This document shows, in pieces, positions 1-9,015 of a stretch of 64,000 nt of DNA. The stretch comes from Flavobacteriaceae bacterium UJ101. Its GTDB lineage: Bacteria; Bacteroidota; Bacteroidia; Flavobacteriales; UJ101. Within the stretch, counting starts at the first letter, position 1. Each line of letters starts with the position of its first letter. The stretch lies in the NCBI GenBank assembly GCA_001880285.1, contig CP016269.1, positions 1,870,501 to 1,934,500 on the forward strand, given 5' to 3'. The notes beneath the pieces were generated by a model, which had not been told where the DNA came from, searched no databases, and saw only the letters and a list, made by a program, of their open reading frames with translations. The position numbers and the translations under genes were made by a program.

Positions 1-72
1 TGTGTGCTTTTTTTTCTTCTTTTTTATGGCAAGCTGTTAGTAAAATAATACTAACGAATAGTGTTATTCTTC

Positions 73-546
73 TCATTTATTCCAATTTTTAAAAGGATTT
101 GTGCTAATATACGAATTATAGTAGTTTAAGTTTCCTGTAACTTCTTTGATAATCCATTTTGGGAGGATTATTGTTTCATTTTTATCTTTTAATTCAACCT
201 CTGCTAAGATGAGTCCTTTATTGTCTCCTAGAAATTCATCAATTTCAAAAAGATAGTTTTCATACAAAATTTCATGACGAATTTTTTCAATACAATGTTT
301 CTCACAAAGAGGAAATAGAATTTTTGCTTCTTGAAGACTGAGTTCTTTTTCCCATTCAAAGCGTTCCAAACCATCTTTTGAAGATTTTCCCTTTACTGTG
401 ATAAAAGCTTTATTTCCTTTTGTTCGAATACGAACGGTACGTTCAGGATCGGTATTAAGGTAGCCTTGTTTAATTGGAGTTGATTTTTGAATGAATTTTC
501 TAAAATCATCTGAAACTAAAAATTTACGTTCTATTTCAATATTCAT
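73..546 (-). CDS. CYTH domain protein (triphosphate tunnel metalloenzyme family)
   Basis: The 157-aa product begins with the EIERKFLV signature of the CYTH fold, where alternating acidic residues and a lysine bind metal and a triphosphate. The later segments rich in Arg, Lys and Glu (VRIRTKGNKAFITVKG, FEWEKEL, EVELKDKNE) fit the strands of the tunnel. Family members include tripolyphosphatases, thiamine-triphosphatases and class IV adenylate cyclases, and the sequence alone does not say which applies here. The length is normal for the short bacterial form. It is divergent from the downstream folate gene. The fold call is firm; the substrate is unknown. Confidence 0.85.
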   Translation of the reverse strand: MNIEIERKFLVSDDFRKFIQKSTPIKQGYLNTDPERTVRIRTKGNKAFITVKGKSSKDGLERFEWEKELSLQEAKILFPLCEKHCIEKIRHEILYENYLFEIDEFLGDNKGLILAEVELKDKNETIILPKWIIKEVTGNLNYYNSYISTNPFKNWNK

Positions 547-604
547 GTGAAATGTATGTATGGATTAATGTAAAAATAGTAATTTTAAAGAAAGAAAATA
601 CGTT

Positions 605-1156
605 TTGGAGAAATCAGAATTAAGAAAACAATATAAACAGAAGAGAAAACAATTAACAGAAGATGAAATTCGGTTGAGAAGTTTAGATCTTTTACGACAA
701 TTAAAAGAAACGGATGTGTTTGAAAACCAAGTGTTTCATATTTTTTTACCCATTGAGAAACGAAAGGAAGTTTTTACTTGGTTTTTTATTGAATTCTTAA
801 GGATGAAAGGAAAAACCATTGTGGTCAGTAAATGTGATTTTAAAACGACAACACTTGAACATTTTAGATTAGATAAGGATACTATTTTAAAGGAAAATCA
901 TTATGGCGTTCCAGAGCCTATTGAAGCAAAGCGTGTTATGCCAAAGGAATTGGATGTTGTTTTTGTCCCGTTGTTAATTTCAGATTCTAATAAATATAGA
1001 GTAGGCTATGGAAAAGGGTTTTATGATCGTTTTTTAGCAGAATGTAGAGAAGATGTTAGAACTATAGGGTTGAATTTTTTTGAGCCAATTGATCACATAA
1101 CTGATGTGAATTCATATGATGTTTCGTTAAGTGAAGTTGTTTTTAATTCAAATTAA
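605..1156 (+). CDS. 5-formyltetrahydrofolate cyclo-ligase
   Basis: The 183-aa product fits the 5-FTHF cyclo-ligase (MTHFS) family, which converts 5-formyl-THF to 5,10-methenyl-THF with ATP. An N-terminal basic helix (KSELRKQYKQKRKQL) is followed by the C-terminal phosphate-binding signature VGYGKGFYDRFL near residues 133-144. The only start that keeps the N-terminal helix is TTG at 605; the next in-frame ATG would remove about 65 residues. The cytoplasmic role in one-carbon metabolism is known from the family. It stands alone, with a long gene-free stretch after it. Confidence 0.9.
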   Translation: MEKSELRKQYKQKRKQLTEDEIRLRSLDLLRQLKETDVFENQVFHIFLPIEKRKEVFTWFFIEFLRMKGKTIVVSKCDFKTTTLEHFRLDKDTILKENHYGVPEPIEAKRVMPKELDVVFVPLLISDSNKYRVGYGKGFYDRFLAECREDVRTIGLNFFEPIDHITDVNSYDVSLSEVVFNSN

Positions 1157-1201
1157 AAGAAAGGTTTTGGTGAATTCATTTAGAGTTTAATAAAGATTAA
1201 T

Positions 1202-1271
1202 TAGCTTGTTTAAGCAGGCAGAATTAAGAAAGATTTCTACCTGCTATTATAATTTACTAATGAACAAGCTA
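1202..1271. repeat. Nested inverted repeat (two stems)
   Basis: The outer arms TAGCTTGTT (1202-1210) and AACAAGCTA (1263-1271) are perfect reverse complements of 9 bp. Inside them, AGCAGGCAGAA (1213-1223) and TTCTACCTGCT (1235-1245) pair over 11 bp with one mismatch. There is no T-run after either stem, so a plain terminator is unlikely. Function unknown. Confidence 0.55.
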
Positions 1272-1614
1272 TGTTTAATTTAGTTAGACTTTCTCTCACG
1301 TCTGATTCGAATATCGGGAGAGATCAACATATATACAAGGAAAGTATGGTGGGATTTATAAATCACGACTACTAATTCATGAATCGCATATTATTTATTT
1401 TATTGATATATATGGTGTTACGCATGCATAAGGTTTTTTACGCATAATTTCTATAAGAATAGTATTTTAGGTTAAAATTATATGAATTAGCATACAAAAA
1501 CGATTGAGCCTGTATCAAGTTTTTAATTATTTTGTTCTTTGAATACCTCAGTTTTCATTTGAATTTTATAAAAAAATAAAAGTATGTTTAGAATCATTCT
1601 AACAACAAATGATG

Positions 1615-1622
1615 TAATTTTG
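1615..1622 (+). promoter_or_regulatory. Bacteroidota -7 element (TAATTTTG)
   Basis: TAATTTTG fits the TAnnTTTG -7 consensus of the Bacteroidota primary sigma factor and lies 31 nt before the ATG of the glutamate synthase-like gene. No clear TTG is present at the -33 position. Confidence 0.4.
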
Positions 1623-1653
1623 TATATTGGAAATAAATTAATTTTATAAGAAA

Positions 1654-3204
1654 ATGTTAGAGTTTTTATCATCAATTTCATGGTGGGTTTGGGTTATCAT
1701 CGTGTTAGTTTTAGTTGCTATTAGAGATATCTTTTTTAACCCTTATCATACTATTACACATAATTTCCCTATAGTTGGACATATTCGCTACATGTTAGAA
1801 AGAATAGGGCCAGAGTTACGCCAATATATTGTTGCAAATAATAGGGAAGAGCGTCCTTTTAATCGAATACAACGTAGTTGGATTTACGCTTCAGCTAAAA
1901 AAGAAAACAATTACGAAAGTTTTGGTACTGATCAGGATATTTATCAACACCAATATGTATTCATAAATCCTGCTATGATTCCTTATGAATTGCCTAAAGA
2001 ACATATTAATCATAAAGAAGCCGATTTTGTACCTTGTGCTAAAGTGATGGGCGCATATCATAAAAGAAAACGTCCTTTTAGACCACGTTCAATAATTAAT
2101 ATTTCAGCCATGAGTTTTGGATCTTTGTCAGCAAAAGCTGTGGAATCCATGAATCGAGGTTCAGAAATGGCAGGTTCGTATCATAATACAGGAGAAGGAG
2201 GTCTATCACCTTATCATTCCACAGGTTCTGATGTGATTTTTCATTTTGGAACAGGTTATTTTGGTGTTCGTGGGGAAGATGGAAACTTTTCAATGGAAAA
2301 ATTGAAAAAATTAGTAGAAGAAAAACCATTTGTTCGTGCTATAGAAATTAAACTTTCTCAAGGAGCTAAACCAGGAAAAGGAGGTGTATTACCAGGAAGT
2401 AAAATAACACCACAGATTGCAGAAATTAGGGGAGTGGAAATAGGAAAAGATGTATTGTCTCCAGCTAATCATAAAGCTTTTTCTAATATTCCCGAAATGG
2501 TTGAATTTATTGAATCTATTGCAATTGAAACAGGTTTACCTGTAGGAATTAAATCAGCCGTAGGTAAAATGGAACAATGGGAAGAGTTAGCTGAAATTAT
2601 GGAAACTACTGGGAAAGGTCCTGATTTTATTACGATTGATGGTGGAGAAGGAGGAACAGGTGCAGCACCCCCTGCTTTTGCTAATCATATGTCACTACCT
2701 TGGGTATATGCTTTTTCAGATGTATATCAAGTATTTAAAAAGAAAGGACTAACCAATAGAATCGTCTTTATAGGGAGTGGAAAGTTAGGTTTCCCTGCTG
2801 AAGCTGCAACTGCTTTTGCTATGGGAGCTGATTGTATTAATGTTGCTCGTGAAGCTATGATGAGTATTGGTTGTATTCAGGCACAAAAATGTCATAACAA
2901 TCAATGTCCAACTGGAATTGCAACACATAATAAATGGATGCAAGCAGGGATCAATATTCCTATAAAAGCAGAACGATTATCTCAATATTTTAAAACCTTT
3001 AGGAAAGAGGTTTTAGCTATTACTCATGCTTGTGGGTATGAACATCCTTCTCAATTTAAAATGAGTGATGTAGATTTAAGTGTTGGAGATAAAAATTTGA
3101 CAGATAAATTAAATAAAGCTTACGGTTATGATAAAGTAGAAGTTCCTTTTGCCTCTATGAATGAATTGTATGATTGTCAGCATATAGGACATCAGAGTAA
3201 ATAA
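1654..3204 (+). CDS. FMN-binding glutamate synthase family protein
   Basis: The 516-aa protein has one N-terminal membrane segment (about residues 5-24, rich in W, V, I and L), then a long region like the FMN-binding synthase domain of ferredoxin- or NADPH-glutamate synthase. Visible motifs are the FMN/substrate loops SAMSFGSLS, TIDGGEGGTGAAP and GSGKLGFPAEA. A C-x5-C-x4-C cluster (Cys407, Cys413, Cys418) matches the 3Fe-4S site. It lacks the glutaminase domain of GltB, as usual for this stand-alone family, whose physiological reaction is not settled. The membrane anchor would place it at the inner membrane. A lipoprotein gene follows 12 nt later. Confidence 0.88.
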   Translation: MLEFLSSISWWVWVIIVLVLVAIRDIFFNPYHTITHNFPIVGHIRYMLERIGPELRQYIVANNREERPFNRIQRSWIYASAKKENNYESFGTDQDIYQHQYVFINPAMIPYELPKEHINHKEADFVPCAKVMGAYHKRKRPFRPRSIINISAMSFGSLSAKAVESMNRGSEMAGSYHNTGEGGLSPYHSTGSDVIFHFGTGYFGVRGEDGNFSMEKLKKLVEEKPFVRAIEIKLSQGAKPGKGGVLPGSKITPQIAEIRGVEIGKDVLSPANHKAFSNIPEMVEFIESIAIETGLPVGIKSAVGKMEQWEELAEIMETTGKGPDFITIDGGEGGTGAAPPAFANHMSLPWVYAFSDVYQVFKKKGLTNRIVFIGSGKLGFPAEAATAFAMGADCINVAREAMMSIGCIQAQKCHNNQCPTGIATHNKWMQAGINIPIKAERLSQYFKTFRKEVLAITHACGYEHPSQFKMSDVDLSVGDKNLTDKLNKAYGYDKVEVPFASMNELYDCQHIGHQSK

Positions 3205-3216
3205 TATAATAAGAAT

Positions 3217-3672
3217 ATGAAGAAAATTAGCATACTATTTATAAGTTTCTTTTTTATCAATTGTAGTTCTTCTTTACATGATTATATGATAGGTAAATGG
3301 GAATCAAAGTATGTAGACTTTCATTTTCAACAAGCTGATGGTTTAGTTAATAAGTTTACTGTAAATTTTGATAATCCAGAAGATGAGAATGCAAAAGTTA
3401 AAGCATTTTCTGAATATAATCAAGATGGGACGTTTACAGCCCATTATCAAAATGAAAAAGGAGAAAAAATAAACCCAACAAAAGGTACTTGGCAAATTAT
3501 TCATGATAGTTTAAATATTCAATATGATTCAGGATCGAATCGAGTAAATGCATTCTATAAAATAGTACCAACTTCTTATGGTTTTGAAGCGTATTCACAT
3601 TACGATTTTGATCATAATGGATTAGTTGATACCCTTTTTATGAAATCGAAACGATTAGATAAAATTAAATAA
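3217..3672 (+). CDS. Small lipoprotein, function unknown
   Basis: The 151-aa product opens with a lipoprotein signal peptide ending in FFINC, so Cys16 is the likely lipidated residue. The mature part has GKWESKYVDFHF near its start and alternating hydrophobic strands (GTFTAHY, GTWQIIHDSLNIQY), which resembles lipocalin-like small Bacteroidota lipoproteins. That resemblance is by pattern only. It follows the glutamate synthase-like gene closely and is probably co-transcribed, ending at the terminator at 3696-3730. Confidence 0.7.
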   Translation: MKKISILFISFFFINCSSSLHDYMIGKWESKYVDFHFQQADGLVNKFTVNFDNPEDENAKVKAFSEYNQDGTFTAHYQNEKGEKINPTKGTWQIIHDSLNIQYDSGSNRVNAFYKIVPTSYGFEAYSHYDFDHNGLVDTLFMKSKRLDKIK

Positions 3673-3695
3673 TTAAAAATACATTTATTGAGAAA

Positions 3696-3730
3696 AAAAG
3701 CGATATTTCTTTTCAAGGAATATCGCTTTT
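3696..3730. terminator. Bidirectional rho-independent terminator
   Basis: A perfect 12-bp stem (AAAAGCGATATT and its complement) with an 11-nt loop is flanked by A and T runs. It sits between two convergent genes and can serve both. Confidence 0.85.
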
Positions 3731-3756
3731 GAGTATCAATGCATCATATTATTGAA

Positions 3757-4524
3757 TTAGGGATTGTATTGGTAAACTGTCCTTCCATTTAATGGCTGAA
3801 CCGGACGGTTATTATTTCCTAAAATCTCATGCATAGAAGTTATTTGTGAAGAAGAGGCTTCTATAGGATTTTGATAAACAAACCAAGTTGCTATTTCAGA
3901 ACAGGGAGGTGTTGTTAAAGATCCTGAATAGGTATAGTATTGAGCATTAGAAGGTAAAGCATCCTTAATATTAATAATATTTTGAGAAGAATAGCGTTCA
4001 TCTTTAGTTTTAGGTAAATCATTGAAGAATTGACTTAAAAAAGAATTTTCTTGTCCTTCTTGAACTAATATGCCAATAACAACCAAATTAGAAGTTTGAG
4101 GATCTTCATGTACTAAATGAATTTCCATTGGATAATGAACCCCATTTATAGTATGTTCAGAAGGAGTATGAAAATGAAATTGCTCCAACTGATAAGTAAT
4201 ACCATCAATTATGATAGAACTTCCAGAATTGTAATATTGTTCGACAGTATGTCCGTTATTTTCCAGTTCAATTGTTGTAGGTTGATAAGACATGGTAAGG
4301 GATTCTAAACTGTTGTTTTGTGTTGTTTCTTGAATGTCAATAGGAGATTGTACCGTTCCAGCACATTCTGAGTAACAATTACTCCAGTTTAAGGGACCAT
4401 TAATTGCTCCATATCCCCATTCTTCACAAATTGAATTGTTGTCTTTATCATCATCATCACTTTTACATGCAAATAGAATGAATGAGAAAAGACTTAAGTA
4501 AATCAAAGATTTCCAATTTTTCAT
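3757..4524 (-). CDS. Alpha-class carbonic anhydrase lipoprotein
   Basis: The 255-aa protein has a lipobox ending at Cys20 followed by an acidic linker, then an alpha carbonic anhydrase domain. Zinc ligands are visible as His117 and His119 in FHFHTPSEH and His136 in MEIHLVHE. QSPIDIQ near the domain start and GSLTTPPCSE near its end are family hallmarks; cysteines there may form the usual disulfide. It would hydrate CO2 outside the cytoplasmic membrane, tethered by lipid. Single gene, convergent with the preceding lipoprotein. Confidence 0.93.
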   Translation of the reverse strand: MKNWKSLIYLSLFSFILFACKSDDDDKDNNSICEEWGYGAINGPLNWSNCYSECAGTVQSPIDIQETTQNNSLESLTMSYQPTTIELENNGHTVEQYYNSGSSIIIDGITYQLEQFHFHTPSEHTINGVHYPMEIHLVHEDPQTSNLVVIGILVQEGQENSFLSQFFNDLPKTKDERYSSQNIINIKDALPSNAQYYTYSGSLTTPPCSEIATWFVYQNPIEASSSQITSMHEILGNNNRPVQPLNGRTVYQYNP

Positions 4525-4695
4525 TTTAATAAGTTTTTATTTTAGATGATAAAATTAGAATGTTAATATGTTTGTATTCAGTTATTTATAGTTTTTTAAC
4601 GTTAAATAACATTCTATTTATCTCATTAAATAAATTAAATGATACATTATTTAAGAAACAGATAATTTTGATAAAAAATTAGACTTTGGAGTTTG

Positions 4696-7131
4696 TTATT
4701 CTTTATAATAAACTCGTTTTACTCGTGGAGAAATAGAAGTTAATACTTCGTATGGAATGGTTTGTTGCCATTGAGCAACTTCTTCTAAAGAAGGATGTTC
4801 TCCTAAGAGAATTACAGTATCCCCTTCTTGACATGAAATAGTAGAGATATCAACCATAATCATATCCATACATACGTTGCCAACAATAGGTGCTTTTTGA
4901 TTGTGAATCCAAACATAACCTACTTGATTACCTTGAAAACGGCTAATTCCATCGGCATAACCAATAGGAATCGTAGCAATAAGCGTTTCTTTTTCAGCTT
5001 TAAAACGACGACTGTATCCCACTGTTTCACCTTTTTTTAGTGTTTTTATTTGAGAGATAGTACTTTTTAAGGTACCTACATTTTTAAGATACTGTTGAAT
5101 TTTAGGGTCAAAATTATAACCGTAGATTCCAATACCTAAACGAACCATATCAAATTGGTATTCACTAAAATGAGATATACCAGAAGAATTTAATATATGC
5201 TGAATAGGTTGATATCCTAAAGTGGAGGTAAGCTTTTCATATAAAGTTTGAAACTGTTGAACTTGACCAAGTGTAAAATCTTTTTCTTGAGGAACATCAG
5301 CTGTAGCCAAATGTGAGAAAATAGATTGTATATGAAGCCATTCTGTATGTTCTTTTAGAAAAGATTGGAGTTGCTTCATGTCACTTTCTTCAAATCCTAA
5401 ACGATGCATTCCAGTATCTAATTTTAAATGAATCGGATAGTTTTTTTGATTGGTTTGTTTTAGTTTTTCAATAAAAGATTCTAAAACTCTAAAACTAAAT
5501 ATTTCAGGTTCTAAACGGTTTTCAATAATCGAAATATGACTTGAAGTATCGGCATTCATAACCATAATAGGCATCTGAATTCCCAAATTACGTAAAGTAA
5601 TTCCTTCATCAGGATATGCTACCCCTAAATAATCAACTTGGTGAAATTTAAGCAAATTGGCAATTTCGTATACGCCACTACCATAAGAAGAAGCCTTAAC
5701 CATAACCATCATTTTAGTGGTCGGTTTTAACTTTGTTTTAAAGTAATTTAGGTTATGAATTAAATTTTCTAAGTTAATTTCAAAGATAGTTTCATGGGTC
5801 TTTTTAATCATTTTTTGAACTACTTTTTCTAGTCCAAAACGACGAGATCCTTTAAAAAGAATAGCTTCATTCTTAAAAATAGATAGATCTGTATTTTCAA
5901 GGAAATCTTCAATATTTTTATAATAAAAAGTTGTTTGAGCTAAACTAGTTTGTTTATTGAAATTTCCAATTAAAATAAGATGTTTGAGATTTAATTTTTT
6001 GATAATGGAAAAAATACCTTCATCAAAAGAATTAAATTGAGTTAAAATTAATGATTTGGAAGGATATTCTTGATGAGCCAATACATCTAAAGCTATTTTA
6101 ACAGAATCTAAATCAGCATTGTATACATCAGATATTAAAAGATTTTCATGAATTCCTTCTAGTAATTCTAAACGCATTTTTAGAGGTTGTAATTGACCAA
6201 TTTTTTGATTAATTCTTCCTTCAGAAAACCCAAAATGTAATAAAGCAACAATGGTTGTTAAAACATTATCAATAGAAGCTTGATCTACAAAAGGAATTTT
6301 AAATTTAATATTAAAATGGTTATGGATAGCTTCTACTTTAGTATAATTTCTTCTTTTCTTTAAACGAATAATTCTTAAGTAAGATCGTTCTGAAAAACCC
6401 CATGATAAAAGTTTTTTATCGTGAAAACGTTTTGTAATAATTTTAGTAACCCATTTTTTTGAAGAAGGAAAAATAAGGGTATCACAATGGGTAAATAAAT
6501 TGAGTTTTTCCTCTAGTAATTCTTCTTTTGAGCGAAAATTTTCTTGATGGGCTGTTCCAATATGGGTTAAAATACCTAATTGTGGTTGAATAATCGATTC
6601 TAAATGAATCATTTCTCCCACTTGCGAAATTCCTGCTTCGAAAATTCCTAAAGTATGTTTGGCATTAATATTCCATATAGAGAGGGGAACTCCAATTTGT
6701 GAATTATAACTTTTAGGACTACGGGCAATTGAAAAATTATCATTTAAACATGTAGATAGCCATTCTTTTACAATGGTTTTTCCATTGCTTCCTGTAATAC
6801 CAATAGTAGGTAAACTAAATGATTTACGGTGATGTTTTGCTAATGTTTGTAAAGCTTCTAGTGGATTTTGAACCAGAAGAAAACAAGCCTCATTTAAGGT
6901 AGAAAAAGAATCCTCTAAATGAGATACTACGAAACATTGAACCCCTTTTTTATAGGCATCTTGAATATACTCATGACCATTTTTTTGACTTCCTTTTAGT
7001 GCAAAAAATAAGGTGTTTTGTGAGTTTTCTATAGCTCTCGAATCAATGGAAAGATGAGAAATAGAAGTATTAGATGCTCCAGTAATGGATGCATTGATAA
7101 TTTGTGCAATATGTTGAATAGAATAATTCAA
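4696..7131 (-). CDS. murF/alr: Bifunctional MurF-like ligase / alanine racemase
   Basis: The 811-aa fusion has a Mur-ligase N-terminal half with the ATP loop GITGSNGKT (residues 111-119) and a C-terminal PLP alanine racemase half. The PLP lysine is probably Lys479 in VKASSYGSG, followed by GVAYPDEG and, near the end, ISPRVKRVY. Together the halves make D-alanine and ligate D-Ala-D-Ala to the UDP-muramoyl tripeptide, two linked steps of cell-wall synthesis. This fusion is characteristic of Bacteroidota. It starts 1 nt after the tdk stop codon, so the two share a transcript. Confidence 0.92.
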   Translation of the reverse strand: MNYSIQHIAQIINASITGASNTSISHLSIDSRAIENSQNTLFFALKGSQKNGHEYIQDAYKKGVQCFVVSHLEDSFSTLNEACFLLVQNPLEALQTLAKHHRKSFSLPTIGITGSNGKTIVKEWLSTCLNDNFSIARSPKSYNSQIGVPLSIWNINAKHTLGIFEAGISQVGEMIHLESIIQPQLGILTHIGTAHQENFRSKEELLEEKLNLFTHCDTLIFPSSKKWVTKIITKRFHDKKLLSWGFSERSYLRIIRLKKRRNYTKVEAIHNHFNIKFKIPFVDQASIDNVLTTIVALLHFGFSEGRINQKIGQLQPLKMRLELLEGIHENLLISDVYNADLDSVKIALDVLAHQEYPSKSLILTQFNSFDEGIFSIIKKLNLKHLILIGNFNKQTSLAQTTFYYKNIEDFLENTDLSIFKNEAILFKGSRRFGLEKVVQKMIKKTHETIFEINLENLIHNLNYFKTKLKPTTKMMVMVKASSYGSGVYEIANLLKFHQVDYLGVAYPDEGITLRNLGIQMPIMVMNADTSSHISIIENRLEPEIFSFRVLESFIEKLKQTNQKNYPIHLKLDTGMHRLGFEESDMKQLQSFLKEHTEWLHIQSIFSHLATADVPQEKDFTLGQVQQFQTLYEKLTSTLGYQPIQHILNSSGISHFSEYQFDMVRLGIGIYGYNFDPKIQQYLKNVGTLKSTISQIKTLKKGETVGYSRRFKAEKETLIATIPIGYADGISRFQGNQVGYVWIHNQKAPIVGNVCMDMIMVDISTISCQEGDTVILLGEHPSLEEVAQWQQTIPYEVLTSISPRVKRVYYKE

Positions 7132-7132
7132 A

Positions 7133-7720
7133 TCAAGACTGTTCTTTTTTTATTTCATTCCAATAAGCTGCACGACTTAAAGGTTCATATTCTTGTTTTT
7201 CTCCTAACATCACGACTTGGTCACCTTCCGCAATTCGGTGAGAATAATGTGCTAAATTCCCTGTTTTTGAACAAACTGCATGAACTTTGGTTACATATTC
7301 CGCTGTAGCCATTAGGTAAGGCATGGGGCCAAAAGGTTTTCCTCTAAAATCCATGTCTAACCCTGCTACGATAACACGTTTTCCACTGTTAGCTAGTTGA
7401 TTACATATTTCTACAATTCCTTCATCAAAAAATTGAGCTTCATCAATTCCAACAACTTCTGCATCAGAAGCTAATAAAAGGATATTTGCAGATGATTCAA
7501 CAGGTGTACTGCTAATTTCGTTTGAATCATGTGAAACTACTTTTTCTTCATCATATCGAATATCAACAGAAGGTTTGAAAATTTCCACTTTTTGTTTAGC
7601 AATTTGGGCACGTTTTAATCTACGTATCAATTCTTCTGTTTTTCCAGAGAACATTGAGCCACAAATTACTTCAATCCATCCGCTTTGTTTTGTATGATTT
7701 ATCGTGTTTTCAAGAAACAT
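7133..7720 (-). CDS. tdk: Thymidine kinase (type II)
   Basis: The 195-aa protein has the P-loop GSMFSGKT at residues 21-28, the GIDEAQFF motif of the catalytic region, and [12 protein letters not shown], all standard for TK1-like thymidine kinases. It phosphorylates thymidine with ATP for salvage. The zinc-binding end is reduced: HAVCSKTG keeps one cysteine where many homologues have CxxC, as in many Bacteroidota enzymes. It is the first gene of an operon with murF-alr. Confidence 0.93.
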   Translation of the reverse strand: MFLENTINHTKQSGWIEVICGSMFSGKTEELIRRLKRAQIAKQKVEIFKPSVDIRYDEEKVVSHDSNEISSTPVESSANILLLASDAEVVGIDEAQFFDEGIVEICNQLANSGKRVIVAGLDMDFRGKPFGPMPYLMATAEYVTKVHAVCSKTGNLAHYSHRIAEGDQVVMLGEKQEYEPLSRAAYWNEIKKEQS

Positions 7721-7852
7721 TTTGTACTTTTATAAATTGAAAATAATAAAGGTAAGTTTTGTTATTTTTAGTTGAAAAAACCTATTGAGGTAAAAAAAGT
7801 ACCTCTTAGTTAAAAAAACTTACGAAAACAAAATTACAAATTTTTGAAAGAT

Positions 7853-8332
7853 ATGATAGGTAAAGATATTAACAATGCAAAAGCAGATTTAATGAATGAA
7901 ATCAAGAAGGTTTGTGAAGAAATTCAAAAAGTACAAACTTTCTCAGGATTAATTAGTTTAGAATCTAGAGTGAGTAAGATGCATGAAAACTTAATTGTTT
8001 TAAAATACTTAGATCAACAGTCTATTCTATCTGAACCTATTTTAGAAACTCCAAAAATTGAGGTAGAACCATTGGATGAGATAAAAGAATTAGACGAAAA
8101 GAGCAATTTTCCAAATCTAGCTTTAAGTTTGAACGATAAAATTGCGTTTCAAAATCAATTGTTTAATAAAGATAAAAAGCTTTTTGAAGAAGTGGTAACT
8201 CAATTAAATAAAAGTAATTCTTTAATAGAAGCGAAAAATATTTTAAAATTTTATGCTGCACAATTTGAATGGACTTCCAAAGAAGACTTTGCTCAACGTT
8301 TCGAAGAATTGATTGAAAAAAGGTTTGCATAA
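7853..8332 (+). CDS. Conserved Bacteroidota hypothetical protein
   Basis: About 159 aa, predicted cytoplasmic and mostly helical. An N-terminal helical region is followed by an acidic linker, then a C-terminal region (LNDKIAFQNQLFNKDKKLF and FEWTSKEDFAQRFEELIEKRF) of a kind often seen in uncharacterised Bacteroidota proteins. ATG at 7853 is preferred over an in-frame TTG at 7844. The stop codon overlaps the rsmI start (TAATG), which suggests translational coupling. No function is assigned. Confidence 0.75.
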   Translation: MIGKDINNAKADLMNEIKKVCEEIQKVQTFSGLISLESRVSKMHENLIVLKYLDQQSILSEPILETPKIEVEPLDEIKELDEKSNFPNLALSLNDKIAFQNQLFNKDKKLFEEVVTQLNKSNSLIEAKNILKFYAAQFEWTSKEDFAQRFEELIEKRFA

Positions 8333-9015
8333 TGAAGAGTATTTTGTATATTATACCAACACCTATTGGAAACCTCGAAGATATGACGTTTAGAGGTATT
8401 CGTCTTTTAAAAGAAGTGGATTTAATTTTAGCAGAAGATACTCGGACTAGTGGGAAGTTATTGAAACATTTTGAGATTACAACTCCTATGAAATCATACC
8501 ACATGCATAATGAACATAAAATTGTGGAAGGATTGATTGAAGAATTAAAATTAGATCAAAAATTTGCTTTAATTACAGATGCAGGTACACCTGCTATTTC
8601 AGATCCAGGTTATTTGTTGGTAAAAGCATGTATTGAAAATAATATAAAAGTAGAATGCTTACCTGGGGCAACAGCTTTTGTCCCTGCTTTGGTAAGCTCT
8701 GGATTACCAGCAAATGAATTTGTTTTCTTGGGATTTCTTCCTGTAAAAAAAGGGCGTCAAAAAAAATTGTTGGAATTAAAAGAAGAAACAAAAACAATGA
8801 TTTTTTACGAATCACCTCATAAATTAAGAAAAACATTACACGATTTTTCGACACATCTTGGAAAAGATCGATGGGTTTCAGTTTCTAGAGAATTAAGCAA
8901 ACTATATGAAGAACATGTTAGGGGGACATTAGAAGTGGTTATGGAACACTTTGAAGAAAAAAATCCAAAAGGGGAATTTGTTATAATAGTACATGGAAAT
9001 AAGTCAAAAAAATAG
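8332..9015 (+). CDS. rsmI: 16S rRNA (cytidine(1402)-2'-O)-methyltransferase
   Basis: The 227-aa protein belongs to the tetrapyrrole-methylase-fold RsmI family. It has the N-terminal IPTPIGNLEDMTFR and LILAEDTRTS motifs, the SAM-region motif ITDAGTPAISDPG and LPGATAFVPAL. It 2'-O-methylates C1402 of 16S rRNA in the decoding centre. It is slightly shorter than the E. coli enzyme, as is common in this phylum. It overlaps the gene before by 1 nt and recJ by 23 nt. Confidence 0.94.
   Translation: MKSILYIIPTPIGNLEDMTFRGIRLLKEVDLILAEDTRTSGKLLKHFEITTPMKSYHMHNEHKIVEGLIEELKLDQKFALITDAGTPAISDPGYLLVKACIENNIKVECLPGATAFVPALVSSGLPANEFVFLGFLPVKKGRQKKLLELKEETKTMIFYESPHKLRKTLHDFSTHLGKDRWVSVSRELSKLYEEHVRGTLEVVMEHFEEKNPKGEFVIIVHGNKSKK

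Larger units (their letters stand above)
1157..1653. other. Gene-free stretch with nested inverted repeats
   Basis: No convincing reading frame is seen in these roughly 500 bases. They hold a nested pair of inverted repeats at 1202-1271 (listed separately) and a shorter TCTCTC/GAGAGA pair at 1292-1297 and 1318-1323. A promoter-like element for the next gene lies at its right end. The middle could be decayed coding sequence, but no family is recognised. Confidence 0.5.

Noticed and set aside
36-55. GTTAGTA/TACTAAC hairpin after the CYTH gene
   Set aside because: Only 7 bp with no T-run on the strand that would need it; not enough for a terminator.
5680-5710. Unusual alanine racemase PLP motif VKASSYGSG instead of VKANAYGHG
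   Set aside because: The lysine is kept and this variant is usual in the MurF-Alr fusions of Bacteroidota.
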